Below, in pieces: positions 1 to 7,917 of a DNA stretch of 24,544 nt (positions are counted from its first letter, which is position 1; each line of letters starts with the position of its first letter). The position numbers and the translations under genes were made by a program. The notes beneath the pieces are model-generated. The model searched no databases. It saw nothing but the letters and a program-made list of their open reading frames with translations, and was not told the origin of the DNA. Source of the stretch: Chthoniobacterales bacterium (GTDB taxonomy: Bacteria > Verrucomicrobiota > Verrucomicrobiia > Chthoniobacterales > UBA10450); assembly GCA_025980625.1 (NCBI GenBank), contig JAICXG010000009.1, positions 1 to 24,544 of the forward strand. The letters are read 5' to 3'.

Positions 1-4
1 GAAG

Positions 5-92
5 TGGCGGAGGGGGTGGGATTCGAACCCACGAGGGCTTGCGCCCTGCCGGTTTTCAAGACCGGAGCCATCAACCACTCGACCACCCCTCC
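5..92 (-). tRNA. tRNA-Ser (anticodon UGA)
   Basis: On the minus strand the sequence folds as a class II tRNA. The acceptor stem GGAGGGG (92-86) pairs with CCCCTCC (15-9). The anticodon stem-loop carries CTTGAAA with anticodon TGA, and a long variable arm (CAGGGCGCAAGCCCTC region) is typical of serine tRNA. The T arm is GTGGGTTCGAATCCCAC. The discriminator is G at position 8, and the CCA end is encoded at 7-5. It decodes UCA and, by wobble, other UCN codons. Confidence 0.95.
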
Positions 93-140
93 GGAAATCG
101 CGCCGCTATTTTCTAACGCGATTCGCCTGGCACGGCAAGA

Positions 141-221
141 TCGTTAGGCAAATCCCGGCAGGTCGACGTTGATGACGGCGTTGCTCATCGCTCGCGGGCA
201 GTGCGCCTTCCTGCCTAACGA
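141..221. repeat. Inverted pair of the iterated 9-mer between tRNA-Ser and gltX
   Basis: TCGTTAGGCA (141-150) and TGCCTAACGA (212-221) are perfect 10-nt inverted repeats separated by 61 nt. They lie in the spacer just downstream of gltX. Both are copies of the window-wide 9-mer. The pair could fold as a long-loop hairpin at the end of the gltX transcript. There is no T-tract, so a terminator role is only a guess. The rest of 93-231 shows no gene. Confidence 0.5.
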
Positions 222-231
222 GTAAGACTGC

Positions 232-1563
232 TCAGGCGGGAAACATTTCCAGCGCGGCATCCATCCGCGCGAGCACTTTGCGGCAGCCGAGGATTTCCAG
301 CAGATGGTAAAGGCTCGGGCCGGCGTTGCTCCCAGTGACAGCGAGCCGCGTCGGGTGAACGAGCGCCGCGACCTTGACGCCGAGATCAGCGGCGGTTGCT
401 TTCAAGGCCGTTTCAATTGAGGTCGCGTCGAAGTTTTCGAGGCTGGCGAACGAGTTACGTAAAGCCAGCAGGCGCGGTTTGTTCTCGGCCATAAAATGCT
501 TTGCCACGCCTTCGGCTTGATAGCGGATTTCGTCGCTGAAATAGAATCCGCCGTAGGCCGGCAGTTCGCTGAAAATGCGGAATTTGCCTTTGCACGTGGC
601 GAGCGCCGCGCGCACGTATGGCTCGGGAAACTTGCTCGTGTCGAGGCCGGCGCGGGCGAGCGCGATTCGGGCGAGGGCAAAGAAGCGTTCGTCCGGCAAC
701 TCGCGCACGTATTCGCCATTCAGCCAGGTGCACTTGGTGAGATCGAAGGTCGCGTTTTTGCGATGGACCTTCTCCAGCTCGAACAGCCTAACGACTTCCT
801 CAATCGCGAGCTTTTCCCGGTCGTCTTTCGGCGACCAGCCGAGAAGGCAGAGATAATTCCGGACCGCTTCCGGAACGAAACCTTCCTCGATATAGGTGCT
901 GATCCGCGCGCCGCTGTCGCGCTTGCTCATCTTTGAGCCATCGTGATTAAGAATGAGCGGGATGTGGGCGAAGCGCGGCGGCTCGGCCCCGAGAGCGCGA
1001 TAGAGCTCGATATGTTTCGGCGTATTCGAGAGATGATCTTCGCCCCGAATGACGTGGCTGATTTTCATCTCGATGTCGTCGACCACGTTGACGAAATGAA
1101 AAATCCACGAACCATCGGGGCGCCGGATGGTCATGTCGGGATGCGTTTCTTCGTTCGTTAGGTCGAACTCGATCCTGCCGCAGACGATGTCGTCGACCAC
1201 GACATGTTCGCGCGGGGAACGAAAGCGAAGCGCGCCGTTGTCTTCGAAAATGTGACCGGCAGTTTGCAGCCTGGCGAGGTGCCGCTCATAAATCTCGTGC
1301 CGCTGGCTTTGAAAATAGGGCCCGAAATTTCCTCCGACTTGCGGACCTTCATCCCATTCAAGCCCGAGCCACCGGAGCCCATCGTAAATCGCCTGCGCCG
1401 CCTCGGCCGTGTTGCGCGATTGATCGGTATCCTCGACCCGCAGGACGAAGGTGCCGCCGGTGTGGCGGGCGAAGAGCCAGTTGAAAAGCGCCGTGCGCGC
1501 CCCGCCGATATGGAGGTAACCAGTGGGTGAAGGGGCGAAGCGAACGCGAATTGGAACGGCCAT
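232..1563 (-). CDS. gltX: Glutamyl-tRNA synthetase (GltX)
   Basis: The 443-residue protein is a class Ic aminoacyl-tRNA synthetase that charges tRNA-Glu with glutamate in the cytoplasm. The HIGH-type motif is in APSPTGYLHIGGART (residues 10-24) and the KMSKS-type loop is KMSKR (211-215). The segment VIRGEDHLSNTPKH (about 171-184) is also characteristic of the Glx-tRNA synthetase fold. The C-terminal anticodon-binding region is present but compact, because typical bacterial GluRS has about 465-490 residues. The ATG at 1563 starts a canonical N-terminus (MAVPIRVRFAPSPTG). Whether it is discriminating or also charges tRNA-Gln cannot be read here. One exact copy of the iterated 9-mer lies inside the gene at 786-794, read as Val-Arg-Leu codons. 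Confidence 0.96.
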   Translation of the reverse strand: MAVPIRVRFAPSPTGYLHIGGARTALFNWLFARHTGGTFVLRVEDTDQSRNTAEAAQAIYDGLRWLGLEWDEGPQVGGNFGPYFQSQRHEIYERHLARLQTAGHIFEDNGALRFRSPREHVVVDDIVCGRIEFDLTNEETHPDMTIRRPDGSWIFHFVNVVDDIEMKISHVIRGEDHLSNTPKHIELYRALGAEPPRFAHIPLILNHDGSKMSKRDSGARISTYIEEGFVPEAVRNYLCLLGWSPKDDREKLAIEEVVRLFELEKVHRKNATFDLTKCTWLNGEYVRELPDERFFALARIALARAGLDTSKFPEPYVRAALATCKGKFRIFSELPAYGGFYFSDEIRYQAEGVAKHFMAENKPRLLALRNSFASLENFDATSIETALKATAADLGVKVAALVHPTRLAVTGSNAGPSLYHLLEILGCRKVLARMDAALEMFPA

Positions 1564-1671
1564 TGATTTGCTGTCATCCTGAGCGAAAGCGAAGGACCTC
1601 GCAAATGCTCAGAGTGGCTCGTGAGGTGTCTCGCCGTTCTCGAACGGTCGGGAGGACAATTGGCAAACTCG

Positions 1672-2622
1672 TCACTCGATAAAAATCCTGCCGGCGCGAC
1701 GGCGAAGATGTCGATCGCGCGAGAGGTTGATCTTCGCCGGCACTTCCGAACTGAGGAGGTTTCTCGCCGCCTCGACAACGTCGAAGCCAACTGCAGCGAC
1801 TCCCCGACCGAGCAGCCACTGCCGGATGACTCGCCGTTGCAAGGCCGGCGCGAGCTTGCCCAAGGCTGCGACTGCCAGCTGGTCGTGATTCGTTAGGGCG
1901 ACGGGGCACTGTGTCTCGAGAAACTCTTCTTCGTCAGCGAGTATCGTTGCGCTCCGCCAGATCGTCCGACGGATCTCGCGCCCGAATTCTTTTTCCAGCT
2001 GAGGAATGATTTTGTGCCGCAATCGATTGCGCCGGGCGTGCAGTTGTTCGTTGCTCGCGTCGTCGCGGAACTTGAGACGATGTTGCGCCGCGTAACGGTC
2101 GATCTCGGAACGCCAGAGAGCGAGCAGTGGCCTAACGATTTCGAGCAGGCCAATTCTGGTTCTCGGTCGCATTGCCCCGAGGCCGCGAGCTCCCGCCCCG
2201 CGAAAAAGGTTGAGCAAAAACGTTTCAACCTGGTCGTCGGCATGGTGCGCGAGGAAAATCGTCCGGCAACGGCGGCGGCGCGCGACCGTCTGAAAAAAGC
2301 GGAGCCGCTCGGCACGGGCCGCGGTTTCGATCGATTGCCTGCGTTCTGCCGCGAGAGAAGCGACCTCGGCCGAGCCGAGGTCAAATTTGAGCCCGGACTT
2401 CTTCGCCAATCCCGCGACAAAACGCGCATCGGCTTTCCCGGCCCGCCCACGCAGCCCGTGCTCGAAATGGCAGACGATCAGGCGGCGATAGCCTAACGAC
2501 AACAGCCAGTGCAGGAGAACGACCGAATCGCGACCACCGGAGACGCCGACGAGATAACGCTGCTCGTTAGGCAAAGCGCCCAGCACCTCCCTTCCCCACT
2601 CTTGCGGCGGGTGCAGTTTCAT
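1672..2622 (-). CDS. tilS: tRNA(Ile)-lysidine synthase (TilS)
   Basis: The 316-residue PP-loop ATPase converts C34 of tRNA-Ile(CAU) to lysidine, which lets the tRNA read AUA. The PP-loop SGGRDS is at residues 28-33. HFEHGLRG and AHHADDQVETFLLNLFRG follow in the order expected for TilS. The protein ends soon after the N-terminal and linker domains (RDRHLRRRAGRIFIE) and so lacks the large C-terminal domain of E. coli TilS, as in shorter family members. Its ATG overlaps the stop of the upstream LOG-family gene (ATGA), which suggests translational coupling. Three exact copies of the iterated 9-mer fall inside it (2130, 2491, 2564), read as IVRP, SLGY and LPNE, in both motif orientations. Confidence 0.93.
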   Translation of the reverse strand: MKLHPPQEWGREVLGALPNEQRYLVGVSGGRDSVVLLHWLLSLGYRRLIVCHFEHGLRGRAGKADARFVAGLAKKSGLKFDLGSAEVASLAAERRQSIETAARAERLRFFQTVARRRRCRTIFLAHHADDQVETFLLNLFRGAGARGLGAMRPRTRIGLLEIVRPLLALWRSEIDRYAAQHRLKFRDDASNEQLHARRNRLRHKIIPQLEKEFGREIRRTIWRSATILADEEEFLETQCPVALTNHDQLAVAALGKLAPALQRRVIRQWLLGRGVAAVGFDVVEAARNLLSSEVPAKINLSRDRHLRRRAGRIFIE

Positions 2623-3416
2623 GACCCGGCGGTTTTCAATCCCTGCTCGCCCAGCCAGGGAAAATGCCGCCTAACGACGCGCCTGAGTCCGAACGGTTCG
2701 ATCGCCTTTTCGCGAATATGGGCGAGCGCCTTCTCCACCGAGTCGGTGACAAAGATCAGGCGCCGGTCGCTTTCCGCAATCATCCCGAGCCGCGCCATCT
2801 TCTCGAGCAGAGTGATCAATTCCCGCCAGTAGGCGGTGCCCAGGACAACGATCGGGAAATTTTTGATCTTTCCCGTTTGGATGAGAGTGAGCGCGTCGAA
2901 CAGCTCGTCCAGCGTCCCCGCCCCGCCCGGCATGACGACAAAGGCATAGGAGTATTTCACGAGCAGCATCTTGCGAACAAAGAAGTAGTAGAGCGTGACG
3001 CAGCGATCGAGATAGTCGTTAGGCCGCTGCTCATGCGGGAGTCGGATGTTGCAGCCGACGGAGCAGCCGCCCGCTTCTCTCGCTCCGCGGTTGGCCGCTT
3101 CCATGATCCCGGGGCCGCCGCCGGTCATAACGGTGAACCCGAGCCGCGCGATGCCGGCGCCCATTCTTCGCGCCAATTCATAGTCAGCACTGTCAGTCTT
3201 GATTCGCGCCGAGCCGAAGACGGTCACACAGGGCCCGACGAAATGAAGGACGCGGAAGCCGCGGAGGAAATCGGCCATAATTCGGAGGAGGGTGAAGAAT
3301 TCGTCGAACCGGGAATGCGGTCCTTCGAGCATTACCTGGTCAGTGCGCTCCGGCGGCGCGGTCGCGGCCGAATCGGCTGAATGACGGGAAAGCTTCGGCG
3401 CCTGAGACTGATGCAC
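2619..3416 (-). CDS. LOG-family (TIGR00730-type) Rossmann-fold protein
   Basis: The 265-residue protein has the hallmarks of the LOG / 'lysine decarboxylase-like' family: TGGGPGIMEAANRGA (about 98-112) and PGGAGTLDE (163-171). Known members are cytokinin riboside 5'-monophosphate phosphoribohydrolases or nucleotide 5'-monophosphate nucleosidases such as PpnN. The substrate here cannot be assigned. About 55 N-terminal residues precede the Rossmann core, longer than minimal LOG proteins and like the larger TIGR00730 forms. The gene overlaps tilS by 4 nt (ATGA), so the two are probably one transcript. Two exact iterated 9-mers lie inside (2669 near the 3' end, read VVRRH; 3016, read RPNDY). Confidence 0.85.
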   Translation of the reverse strand: MHQSQAPKLSRHSADSAATAPPERTDQVMLEGPHSRFDEFFTLLRIMADFLRGFRVLHFVGPCVTVFGSARIKTDSADYELARRMGAGIARLGFTVMTGGGPGIMEAANRGAREAGGCSVGCNIRLPHEQRPNDYLDRCVTLYYFFVRKMLLVKYSYAFVVMPGGAGTLDELFDALTLIQTGKIKNFPIVVLGTAYWRELITLLEKMARLGMIAESDRRLIFVTDSVEKALAHIREKAIEPFGLRRVVRRHFPWLGEQGLKTAGS

Positions 3417-3579
3417 CTTATTGGCTTAGCAACGCTCGCTTACTTGCACAATCGCGACGATTGCGCGCTCCTGCCTAACGACCAAGTGGCGTCCGCTCGG
3501 GACTCGCGCTCACCCGCACCGCAGCGGGCGCGTGGCGGACCGTCGGTGGTTGGGAAAACGTTGCGTTTCTTTGCCGGCG

Positions 3580-4518
3580 CTATTTTCCCGACCGGCGCGA
3601 CGACGTTATCTGACCGGAATGCAGCCCGGCGCGAAACTCGCTCGGCGATTGGCCGAAGACGCGCTTGAAGGTGCGATTGAATTGGGTGAGCGACTGGAAC
3701 CCGCAGTCGAAGGCCACTTCGTTGATGCGCCGATTCGGGTTGAGCAGCCGGTTGCGGGCCTCCTCTGCGCGGACGCGCGCCAGATAGTTCGTAAAGGTGA
3801 GGCCGGTGCTCTTGTGAAAGATTTTGCTGAAATGAAAGATGCTCGCCCCCGCCGCCGCCGCGACATCGCGCAGCGTAATTTCCTCGGTCTTGTGCGCATC
3901 GATGTATTGCCGCGCGCGCATGACCAGGAGCGGCTCCTGATTTTGCTGCTCGACGAGCAGCTGATTGCTCAAGCTGGAGAGCTGAGCCGCAAAGAAGGTC
4001 AAAAGCCTGACGATCCCTTTGTAACGCTCCGGTGGCAGGACCGGGTTGTCTTCCCAAGCCTGCCGGATTTTGCCCGTGAAAGGGACCCCAATGCGGTTCA
4101 TCGTCCCGGCCAATTTCGCGGTATCGCCGCGGCTGGGCGTTTGGCGCAGGATCTGCCCGACGCGCAGATAACCAATTGTCCGCGCGCCAAGTTTTACCGG
4201 CACCGCCGTTTCCGTCAGGCCGAAGGGACAGGTCACGGTGGTTGGAACATCGCCGGTGCGCCGGACCATGTCTTCATGGGCCTGGAGACAAACGGCCAGG
4301 CTCTTTGGGTTTTCTGCGAGAAAAGCGCAAAACGGATTCTCGTGGCGTTTCCCGCGATGGGCGAGATGCCAATACTCGACCGGGCGCAAGGCGAGCGGAA
4401 GTCCGGTCGCCTCGCCAAAAACACGCTCGTAATCGCGAAAGAGTTTCGACCGCCGCAAGCGGTCGACGAGTTCGCGATTGGCATTCACTTCCGCCTCGTT
4501 TTCGCTCGCGCCAGCCAT
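3580..4518 (-). CDS. AraC-family regulator with N-terminal PocR-like sensory domain
   Basis: The predicted protein has 312 residues from the ATG at 4518. A GTG at 4560 in the same frame would add 14 residues, but the ATG is preceded by a GGAAAA-like ribosome site and was preferred. The N-terminal half contains the Cys-rich PocR-type pattern: FCAFLAENPKSLAVCLQAH, then TCPFGLTETAVPV, then IGYLRVGQIL. This domain binds small molecules in PocR, the propanediol regulator, and is common in regulators of Verrucomicrobia and Firmicutes. The C-terminal ~100 residues are a double AraC helix-turn-helix (ITLRDVAAAAGASIFHFSKI; INEVAFDCGFQSLTQFNRTF). It stands alone, with no sugar or diol genes beside it, so its ligand and targets are unknown. 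The flanking spacers (3417-3579, 4561-4698) hold only iterated 9-mers at 3473 and 4592. Confidence 0.85.
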   Translation of the reverse strand: MAGASENEAEVNANRELVDRLRRSKLFRDYERVFGEATGLPLALRPVEYWHLAHRGKRHENPFCAFLAENPKSLAVCLQAHEDMVRRTGDVPTTVTCPFGLTETAVPVKLGARTIGYLRVGQILRQTPSRGDTAKLAGTMNRIGVPFTGKIRQAWEDNPVLPPERYKGIVRLLTFFAAQLSSLSNQLLVEQQNQEPLLVMRARQYIDAHKTEEITLRDVAAAAGASIFHFSKIFHKSTGLTFTNYLARVRAEEARNRLLNPNRRINEVAFDCGFQSLTQFNRTFKRVFGQSPSEFRAGLHSGQITSSRRSGK

Positions 4519-4698
4519 TTTTCCGAATTTGCGCGTTAAGCTCCGCAACCCGCTCGGCACTGCAAGCAGTTTGTCGTGAAGCGCCTCTCACTCGTTAGGC
4601 CACGAGCGCCAGTTGCTCAAATTTGATTCGACAAAAAACGCCCGATATTTCGCAAAGGCTGCGCAGCAGTCCCTTGCTCGTTCTTTTACCTTCGCAAG

Positions 4699-5190
4699 AT
4701 GCAAACCATCACTCGCCGGCAACCGCGGGAGATCAGCTCACGGCTAAAAAGGATTCTCGTTCCGGTTGATTTTTCTCTCGCCTCGCAACAAACGCTCGAC
4801 TACGCGCGAGTCTTGGCGCGTTGTTTCGGCTCCGAGATCACGCTGCTGCATGCCGTGCAGAGGATCGCGCCGGGTGTCTTCCAAGAGGTGGCGCCCGATC
4901 TGGCGGCGAGCGAGGAGGAGTTCGAGCAAGCGGAGCATCGGCTCCAGCAGTTAGCCCAAAAGAATCTCAGGAACGACTCTACGCCCGTCCAAACACTCGT
5001 TCGCAATGGTCTTGCCGCTCACGAAATCGTCGAAGCAGCGAGGGAAATCGAGGCTGACCTGATCGTGATCGCAACCCACGGTTACACCGGGTGGAAACAT
5101 TTCTGCATTGGGAGCACGACCGAGCGGGTCGTGCGCACCGCCCCTTGCGCGGTCTTCGTCGTACGGGAGAACGAACATGAATTCATCTAA
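4699..5190 (+). CDS. Universal stress protein (UspA family)
   Basis: The 163-residue single Usp domain starts its fold at KRILVPVDFSLASQQTLDYA (about 17-36), the classic beta1-alpha1 element. The ATP-binding motif GxxG-x9-G(S/T) appears as HGYTGWKHFCIGSTTERVV near residues 127-145, followed by APCAVFVV, the final strand. Such proteins bind ATP and modulate stress or starvation survival in the cytoplasm. The ATG at 4699 is followed by a short charged extension before the domain. Its stop overlaps the start of the next gene by 14 nt, so the pair is probably an operon. The upstream spacer contains one iterated 9-mer and no other recognised signal. Confidence 0.9.
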   Translation: MQTITRRQPREISSRLKRILVPVDFSLASQQTLDYARVLARCFGSEITLLHAVQRIAPGVFQEVAPDLAASEEEFEQAEHRLQQLAQKNLRNDSTPVQTLVRNGLAAHEIVEAAREIEADLIVIATHGYTGWKHFCIGSTTERVVRTAPCAVFVVRENEHEFI

Positions 5191-5680
5191 GCTGGCAGAA
5201 CTACCCAAGCCACAGAGCGGCGACCCGTTTGAGGAGCGGGTGGAACTGCATCCGTTCCTGGTCGGGCTGCGACCGCACCACATCAAGCTCCTGAGCGATT
5301 GCGCGATGGCGACCTCGTTCCAGCCCGACGAATACCTGTTCCGGCAGGGTGAGTTCGCAAACCGTTTCTACCTTATCGAACAGGGCAGGGTCGCGCTCGA
5401 AGCGCTCGATCCGCAGGGAGACTCGGTCGTGATTGAGGAGGTCGGACCGGGCCGGCTGGTTGGCTGGTCGTGGCTCTTTCCGCCTTATGTGTGGCACTTC
5501 GATGCCCGCGCGACGGAGCCGACGACGGCGCTTTTCTTCTATGGCACGATCCTGCGCGAATACTGCGCCAAATACCCCTCGTTAGGCTTCGAGCTTTTCA
5601 AGCGCATGAGCCAGGTGATGCTCGAGCGGCTGCAGGGCGCGCGGATGCGCTTGCTGACGCATTCCGCGCGGGCAGATTGA
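5177..5680 (+). CDS. Cyclic-nucleotide-binding-domain protein without DNA-binding domain
   Basis: The predicted protein has 167 residues from the ATG at 5177, inside the 3' end of the Usp gene. It is a single CRP/FNR-type cNMP-binding beta-roll (YLFRQGEFANRFYLIEQGRVAL; VIEEVGPGRLVGWSWLF) followed by a helix (YPSLGFELFKRMSQVMLERLQGARMRLL). It ends there, so the helix-turn-helix of CRP/FNR regulators is absent. The consensus phosphate-binding cassette is poorly matched, so cAMP binding is not assured. Coupling to a Usp gene suggests a ligand-sensing stress partner acting through protein contact. That role is inference. An exact iterated 9-mer at 5579 is read as PSLGF with a TTA leucine codon. 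Confidence 0.82.
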   Translation: MNSSKLAELPKPQSGDPFEERVELHPFLVGLRPHHIKLLSDCAMATSFQPDEYLFRQGEFANRFYLIEQGRVALEALDPQGDSVVIEEVGPGRLVGWSWLFPPYVWHFDARATEPTTALFFYGTILREYCAKYPSLGFELFKRMSQVMLERLQGARMRLLTHSARAD

Positions 5681-5782
5681 GGAAAGGAATCCGGCAGAAT
5701 CTCGTGGTGTCGTTAGGCGCGGTGATCTTTGCTGGAGGCTGGCGCGCTGGCGCAGCGGATCATTCTTTCCCTGGATCTTTCG

Positions 5783-5992
5783 TTAGTCGTTAGGCAAATC
5801 GTCCGCGAGGCTGCGGCAGGCGCGTTCAGATTTTCCGCAGCAGGCGACATCCGGCGCGGCGGAGCAGACGTGGCCCCACTGGTCGCAAGTTGCCGCCTCG
5901 CCTTCCCGCTCGATGGCCAGATCGAGGTCTGGGACCACCGCCAGAAGTTCGTGCTCGAAGTTGTTGCGCAGTAGAAACGATTGCCTTTCCAT
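5783..5992 (-). CDS. Small Cys-rich hypothetical protein (69 aa)
   Basis: This minus-strand ORF starts MERQSFLLRNNFEHELLAVV and has a Cys-rich C-terminal half with five cysteines (CDQWGHVC, then DVACCGKSERAC), a spacing that could bind a metal or form disulfides. No family is recognised. It ends LPND followed by TAA, and those last codons are an exact iterated 9-mer, as at other gene ends in this window. The first ~30 residues look like natural protein and the frame avoids stops, but overlapping frames are also open and no good ribosome site is seen. It is the best candidate gene in the 5681-6114 gap. The rest of that gap holds another 9-mer at 5710 and nothing else recognisable. Confidence 0.4.
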   Translation of the reverse strand: MERQSFLLRNNFEHELLAVVPDLDLAIEREGEAATCDQWGHVCSAAPDVACCGKSERACRSLADDLPND

Positions 5993-6114
5993 GCCACAAA
6001 TTAAAGGCTTCGGGCACGAAGCGGCTCGGCTTCGCTTGGCATTTGCTTGGCGTTTTTTGGCGGCGGGTCCGAGGGGCTTTGCAGTCGGCGCCCTCCGCGC
6101 AGATAAGTCCGGTC

Positions 6115-6873
6115 ATGCAACATCAAATCATCGGAAGCACGATGCCGGTGCTCGAAATGCAGCTCGAACCCGAGGAACGGATCATCGCCGTCTCGGGCGA
6201 GCTTTCCTGGATGACGAGCACGATCGACCTGACGACAACGACGCAGCTTGGCGGGGGCGGAGGATTGTTAGGCACATTCAAGCGCGTGGTCGGCGGCGGC
6301 TCGCTTTTCATGACCGAATACCGGGCCCGCGGCGGCCCCGGGACGGTGGCGTTTGCGACGAAATTACCCGGGCCCATCGTGCCGGTGGACGTTTCCCCGG
6401 AACAGACCTACTTCATCCACCGCCACGGATTCCTTTGCGCCACGCCCGGGGTGGAATTGAGCGTGGGATTTCAGCAGTCGTTAGGCGCGGGGGTCTTCGG
6501 CGGAGAAGGGTTTCTCCTGCAAAAACTGGCCGGGCAATGCCAGGCCTTTATCGAGCTGGGCGGCGAGATCGTCACCTCCGATCTCGCGCCTAACGAAACC
6601 CTGCGGGTTCATCCCGGGCACGTCGGAATGTTCGCCGCGAGCGTGCGTTTTGAGATCACGAGAATTCGCGGCATTCGCAACATGCTCTTCGGCGGCGATG
6701 GAATTTTCCTCGCCGCCCTCACCGGACCCGGGCGCGTCTGGTTGCAGACGCTGACGGTGGCAAATTTTGCCCACGCGCTCGCGCCCTATTTGCCGGGGGT
6801 CAAGACCGAGGTCGCCGAGGTCGGCGCGGGGGCCGTGATTGGCTCGGTGATTCGCGGTCTAACGAAAAGCTAG
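6115..6873 (+). CDS. AIM24-family protein (TIGR00266 / former DUF124)
   Basis: The predicted protein has 252 residues from the ATG at 6115 (MQHQIIGSTMPVLEM), where family similarity begins; the frame is open upstream but that part does not look like protein. The family pattern is clear: MPVLEMQLEPEERIIAVSGELSWM, a Gly-rich turn, SLFMTEYRA, then GHVGMFAASVRFEITRIRGIRNMLFGGDGIFLAALTGPGRVWLQTL. AIM24 proteins are beta-rich (tandem TRAP-like folds). The yeast relative is mitochondrial, and the bacterial function is unknown. The 3' end overlaps the convergent LysR gene by 74 nt. Two exact iterated 9-mers are inside (6478 read QSLGA, 6588 read APNE) and a near-copy is at 6265. Confidence 0.88.
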   Translation: MQHQIIGSTMPVLEMQLEPEERIIAVSGELSWMTSTIDLTTTTQLGGGGGLLGTFKRVVGGGSLFMTEYRARGGPGTVAFATKLPGPIVPVDVSPEQTYFIHRHGFLCATPGVELSVGFQQSLGAGVFGGEGFLLQKLAGQCQAFIELGGEIVTSDLAPNETLRVHPGHVGMFAASVRFEITRIRGIRNMLFGGDGIFLAALTGPGRVWLQTLTVANFAHALAPYLPGVKTEVAEVGAGAVIGSVIRGLTKS

Positions 6874-7792
6874 CACGCTCGGCGCTCATTTTGCGGATCA
6901 TTAACGGAACGGTCGCGCGGACCAGGTTGGTGAACTCCTGCACCGCCATGCTCGTGCCGGAATCGACCAGGCGCAGGAGCCCGATCTCGAGCGCGAGATT
7001 TTTCCCCTTCAGACGAATGGCGACGAGCCCACGGGTATCGTGGAGTGCGATTTTGGGCATGAGCGCGGCCGCTTTCAAGGGACGAAGCGAGCGGAGCAGG
7101 GTCTCGATGGCGTTGATCTCGGCGATGATGCGCGGCCGGACCTGATGCTGGCGACAGATGGCGTCGCTCATCCGTCGCATAACGAAGGTCTCCGGAAGCT
7201 GCAGGATGCGCTGCTGGTGCAGTTGCCTGAGCTCAATGGAGGAGCGGTTGGCCCACGGATGCTGAGTGGAAACAATGAGCGCGAATTGATCGTTGCAAAG
7301 CCGTTCGTAGGCTAAGCGCGGTGAGTGGCGGGTGAGGAAACCCAGGCCCACATCCATGCGACCTTCTTCAATGGCAGTCTCGATCTCGGTCGAGGAAATT
7401 TCTTCGACCGTTAGGCTGACCGCCGGATGAGTCGCCGCGTACATTCCGAGCAATGGCGGCATCAGGGCGACATTGAGAATTGGGACGACTCCGACATGGA
7501 GTGATCCTCGCATTTGGCCGGGCTCGACCGTGAGCTCCTGGAGAAAGTTTTCGATCTGACGCAAGATGGCGTGGGCGTGCTCCTGAAAGATCTGCCCAGC
7601 AGAAGTGAGCAGGATGCGCTTGCCGCGGCGCTGAAAAAGATCCACCCGCAGAGTCGTCTCAAGGTCCCGCATCTGCTGAGAAATATTCGGCTGGGAGAGC
7701 CCAAGGCGATCGGCGGCGCGACTGAAGCTACCCGCCTCGGCTACTTCGAGGAAGTAGCGCAGGTGGCGGATCTCCAAGGGGTCATGCGTCAT
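6800..7792 (-). CDS. LysR-family transcriptional regulator (CynR/CbbR-like)
   Basis: The predicted protein has 330 residues from the ATG at 7792, which has an AAGGA ribosome site about 5 nt upstream; a longer start at 7867 is unlikely. The N-terminal winged HTH is EIRHLRYFLEVAEAGSFSRAADRLGLSQPNISQQMRDLE in sequence order (about 7-45). It is followed by a linker helix and a periplasmic-binding-like effector domain (GSLHVGVVPILNVALMPPLL; MDVGLGFL). The tail after about residue 300 is Arg/Pro/Ser-rich and lies over the end of the convergent AIM24 gene, so it may be a read-through extension. The gene is divergent from the ABC operon starting at 7918. The usual LysR arrangement makes it the likely activator of that operon, with the co-inducer unknown. 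Confidence 0.88.
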   Translation of the reverse strand: MTHDPLEIRHLRYFLEVAEAGSFSRAADRLGLSQPNISQQMRDLETTLRVDLFQRRGKRILLTSAGQIFQEHAHAILRQIENFLQELTVEPGQMRGSLHVGVVPILNVALMPPLLGMYAATHPAVSLTVEEISSTEIETAIEEGRMDVGLGFLTRHSPRLAYERLCNDQFALIVSTQHPWANRSSIELRQLHQQRILQLPETFVMRRMSDAICRQHQVRPRIIAEINAIETLLRSLRPLKAAALMPKIALHDTRGLVAIRLKGKNLALEIGLLRLVDSGTSMAVQEFTNLVRATVPLMIRKMSAERASFSLDRESPSQSRPPRRPRRPRS

Positions 7793-7917
7793 TTTCCTTG
7801 CGAAGGTTGCCCGGAAATTGCTGAGAAGACAAGGAGGATGACAAGAGACTGCATTTTTTTCTTCCATAAATTAATTTTATTGTTCTATTGTTGAAACTTT
7901 GACCGGAATTCCATCCT
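7793..7917. promoter_or_regulatory. Divergent LysR/ABC promoter region with AT-rich palindrome
   Basis: This 125-bp spacer separates the divergent LysR gene and the ABC operon and is sharply AT-rich downstream of about 7850. ATAAATTAATTTTAT (7866-7880) is nearly palindromic and contains T-N11-A (TAAATTAATTTTA), the LysR box architecture. It lies about 40-50 nt upstream of the lipoprotein ATG, a plausible regulatory-site position. No confident -35/-10 pair can be drawn. The ribosome site for 7918 is weak. Confidence 0.45.

Noticed and set aside
141..221. attC-like reading of the inverted motif pair near the tRNA
   Set aside because: The cores point outward in the order GTTAGGC then GCCTAAC, no stem arms of the array type are present, and no cassette gene is adjacent.
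1574..1909. Open frame of 111 codons covering the gltX-tilS spacer
   Set aside because: It mostly overlaps the tilS 3' end out of frame and has no domain signal; the 108-bp spacer itself looks non-coding.
3532..4539. Long plus-strand open frame of 335 codons
   Set aside because: It is the antisense shadow of the PocR/AraC regulator. The translation is Arg/Ala-rich with no recognisable domain, while the minus strand has clear family motifs.
5890..6114. N-terminal extension of the AIM24 frame
   Set aside because: Family similarity starts at the ATG at 6115. The upstream codons are not protein-like and overlap the small minus-strand ORF.
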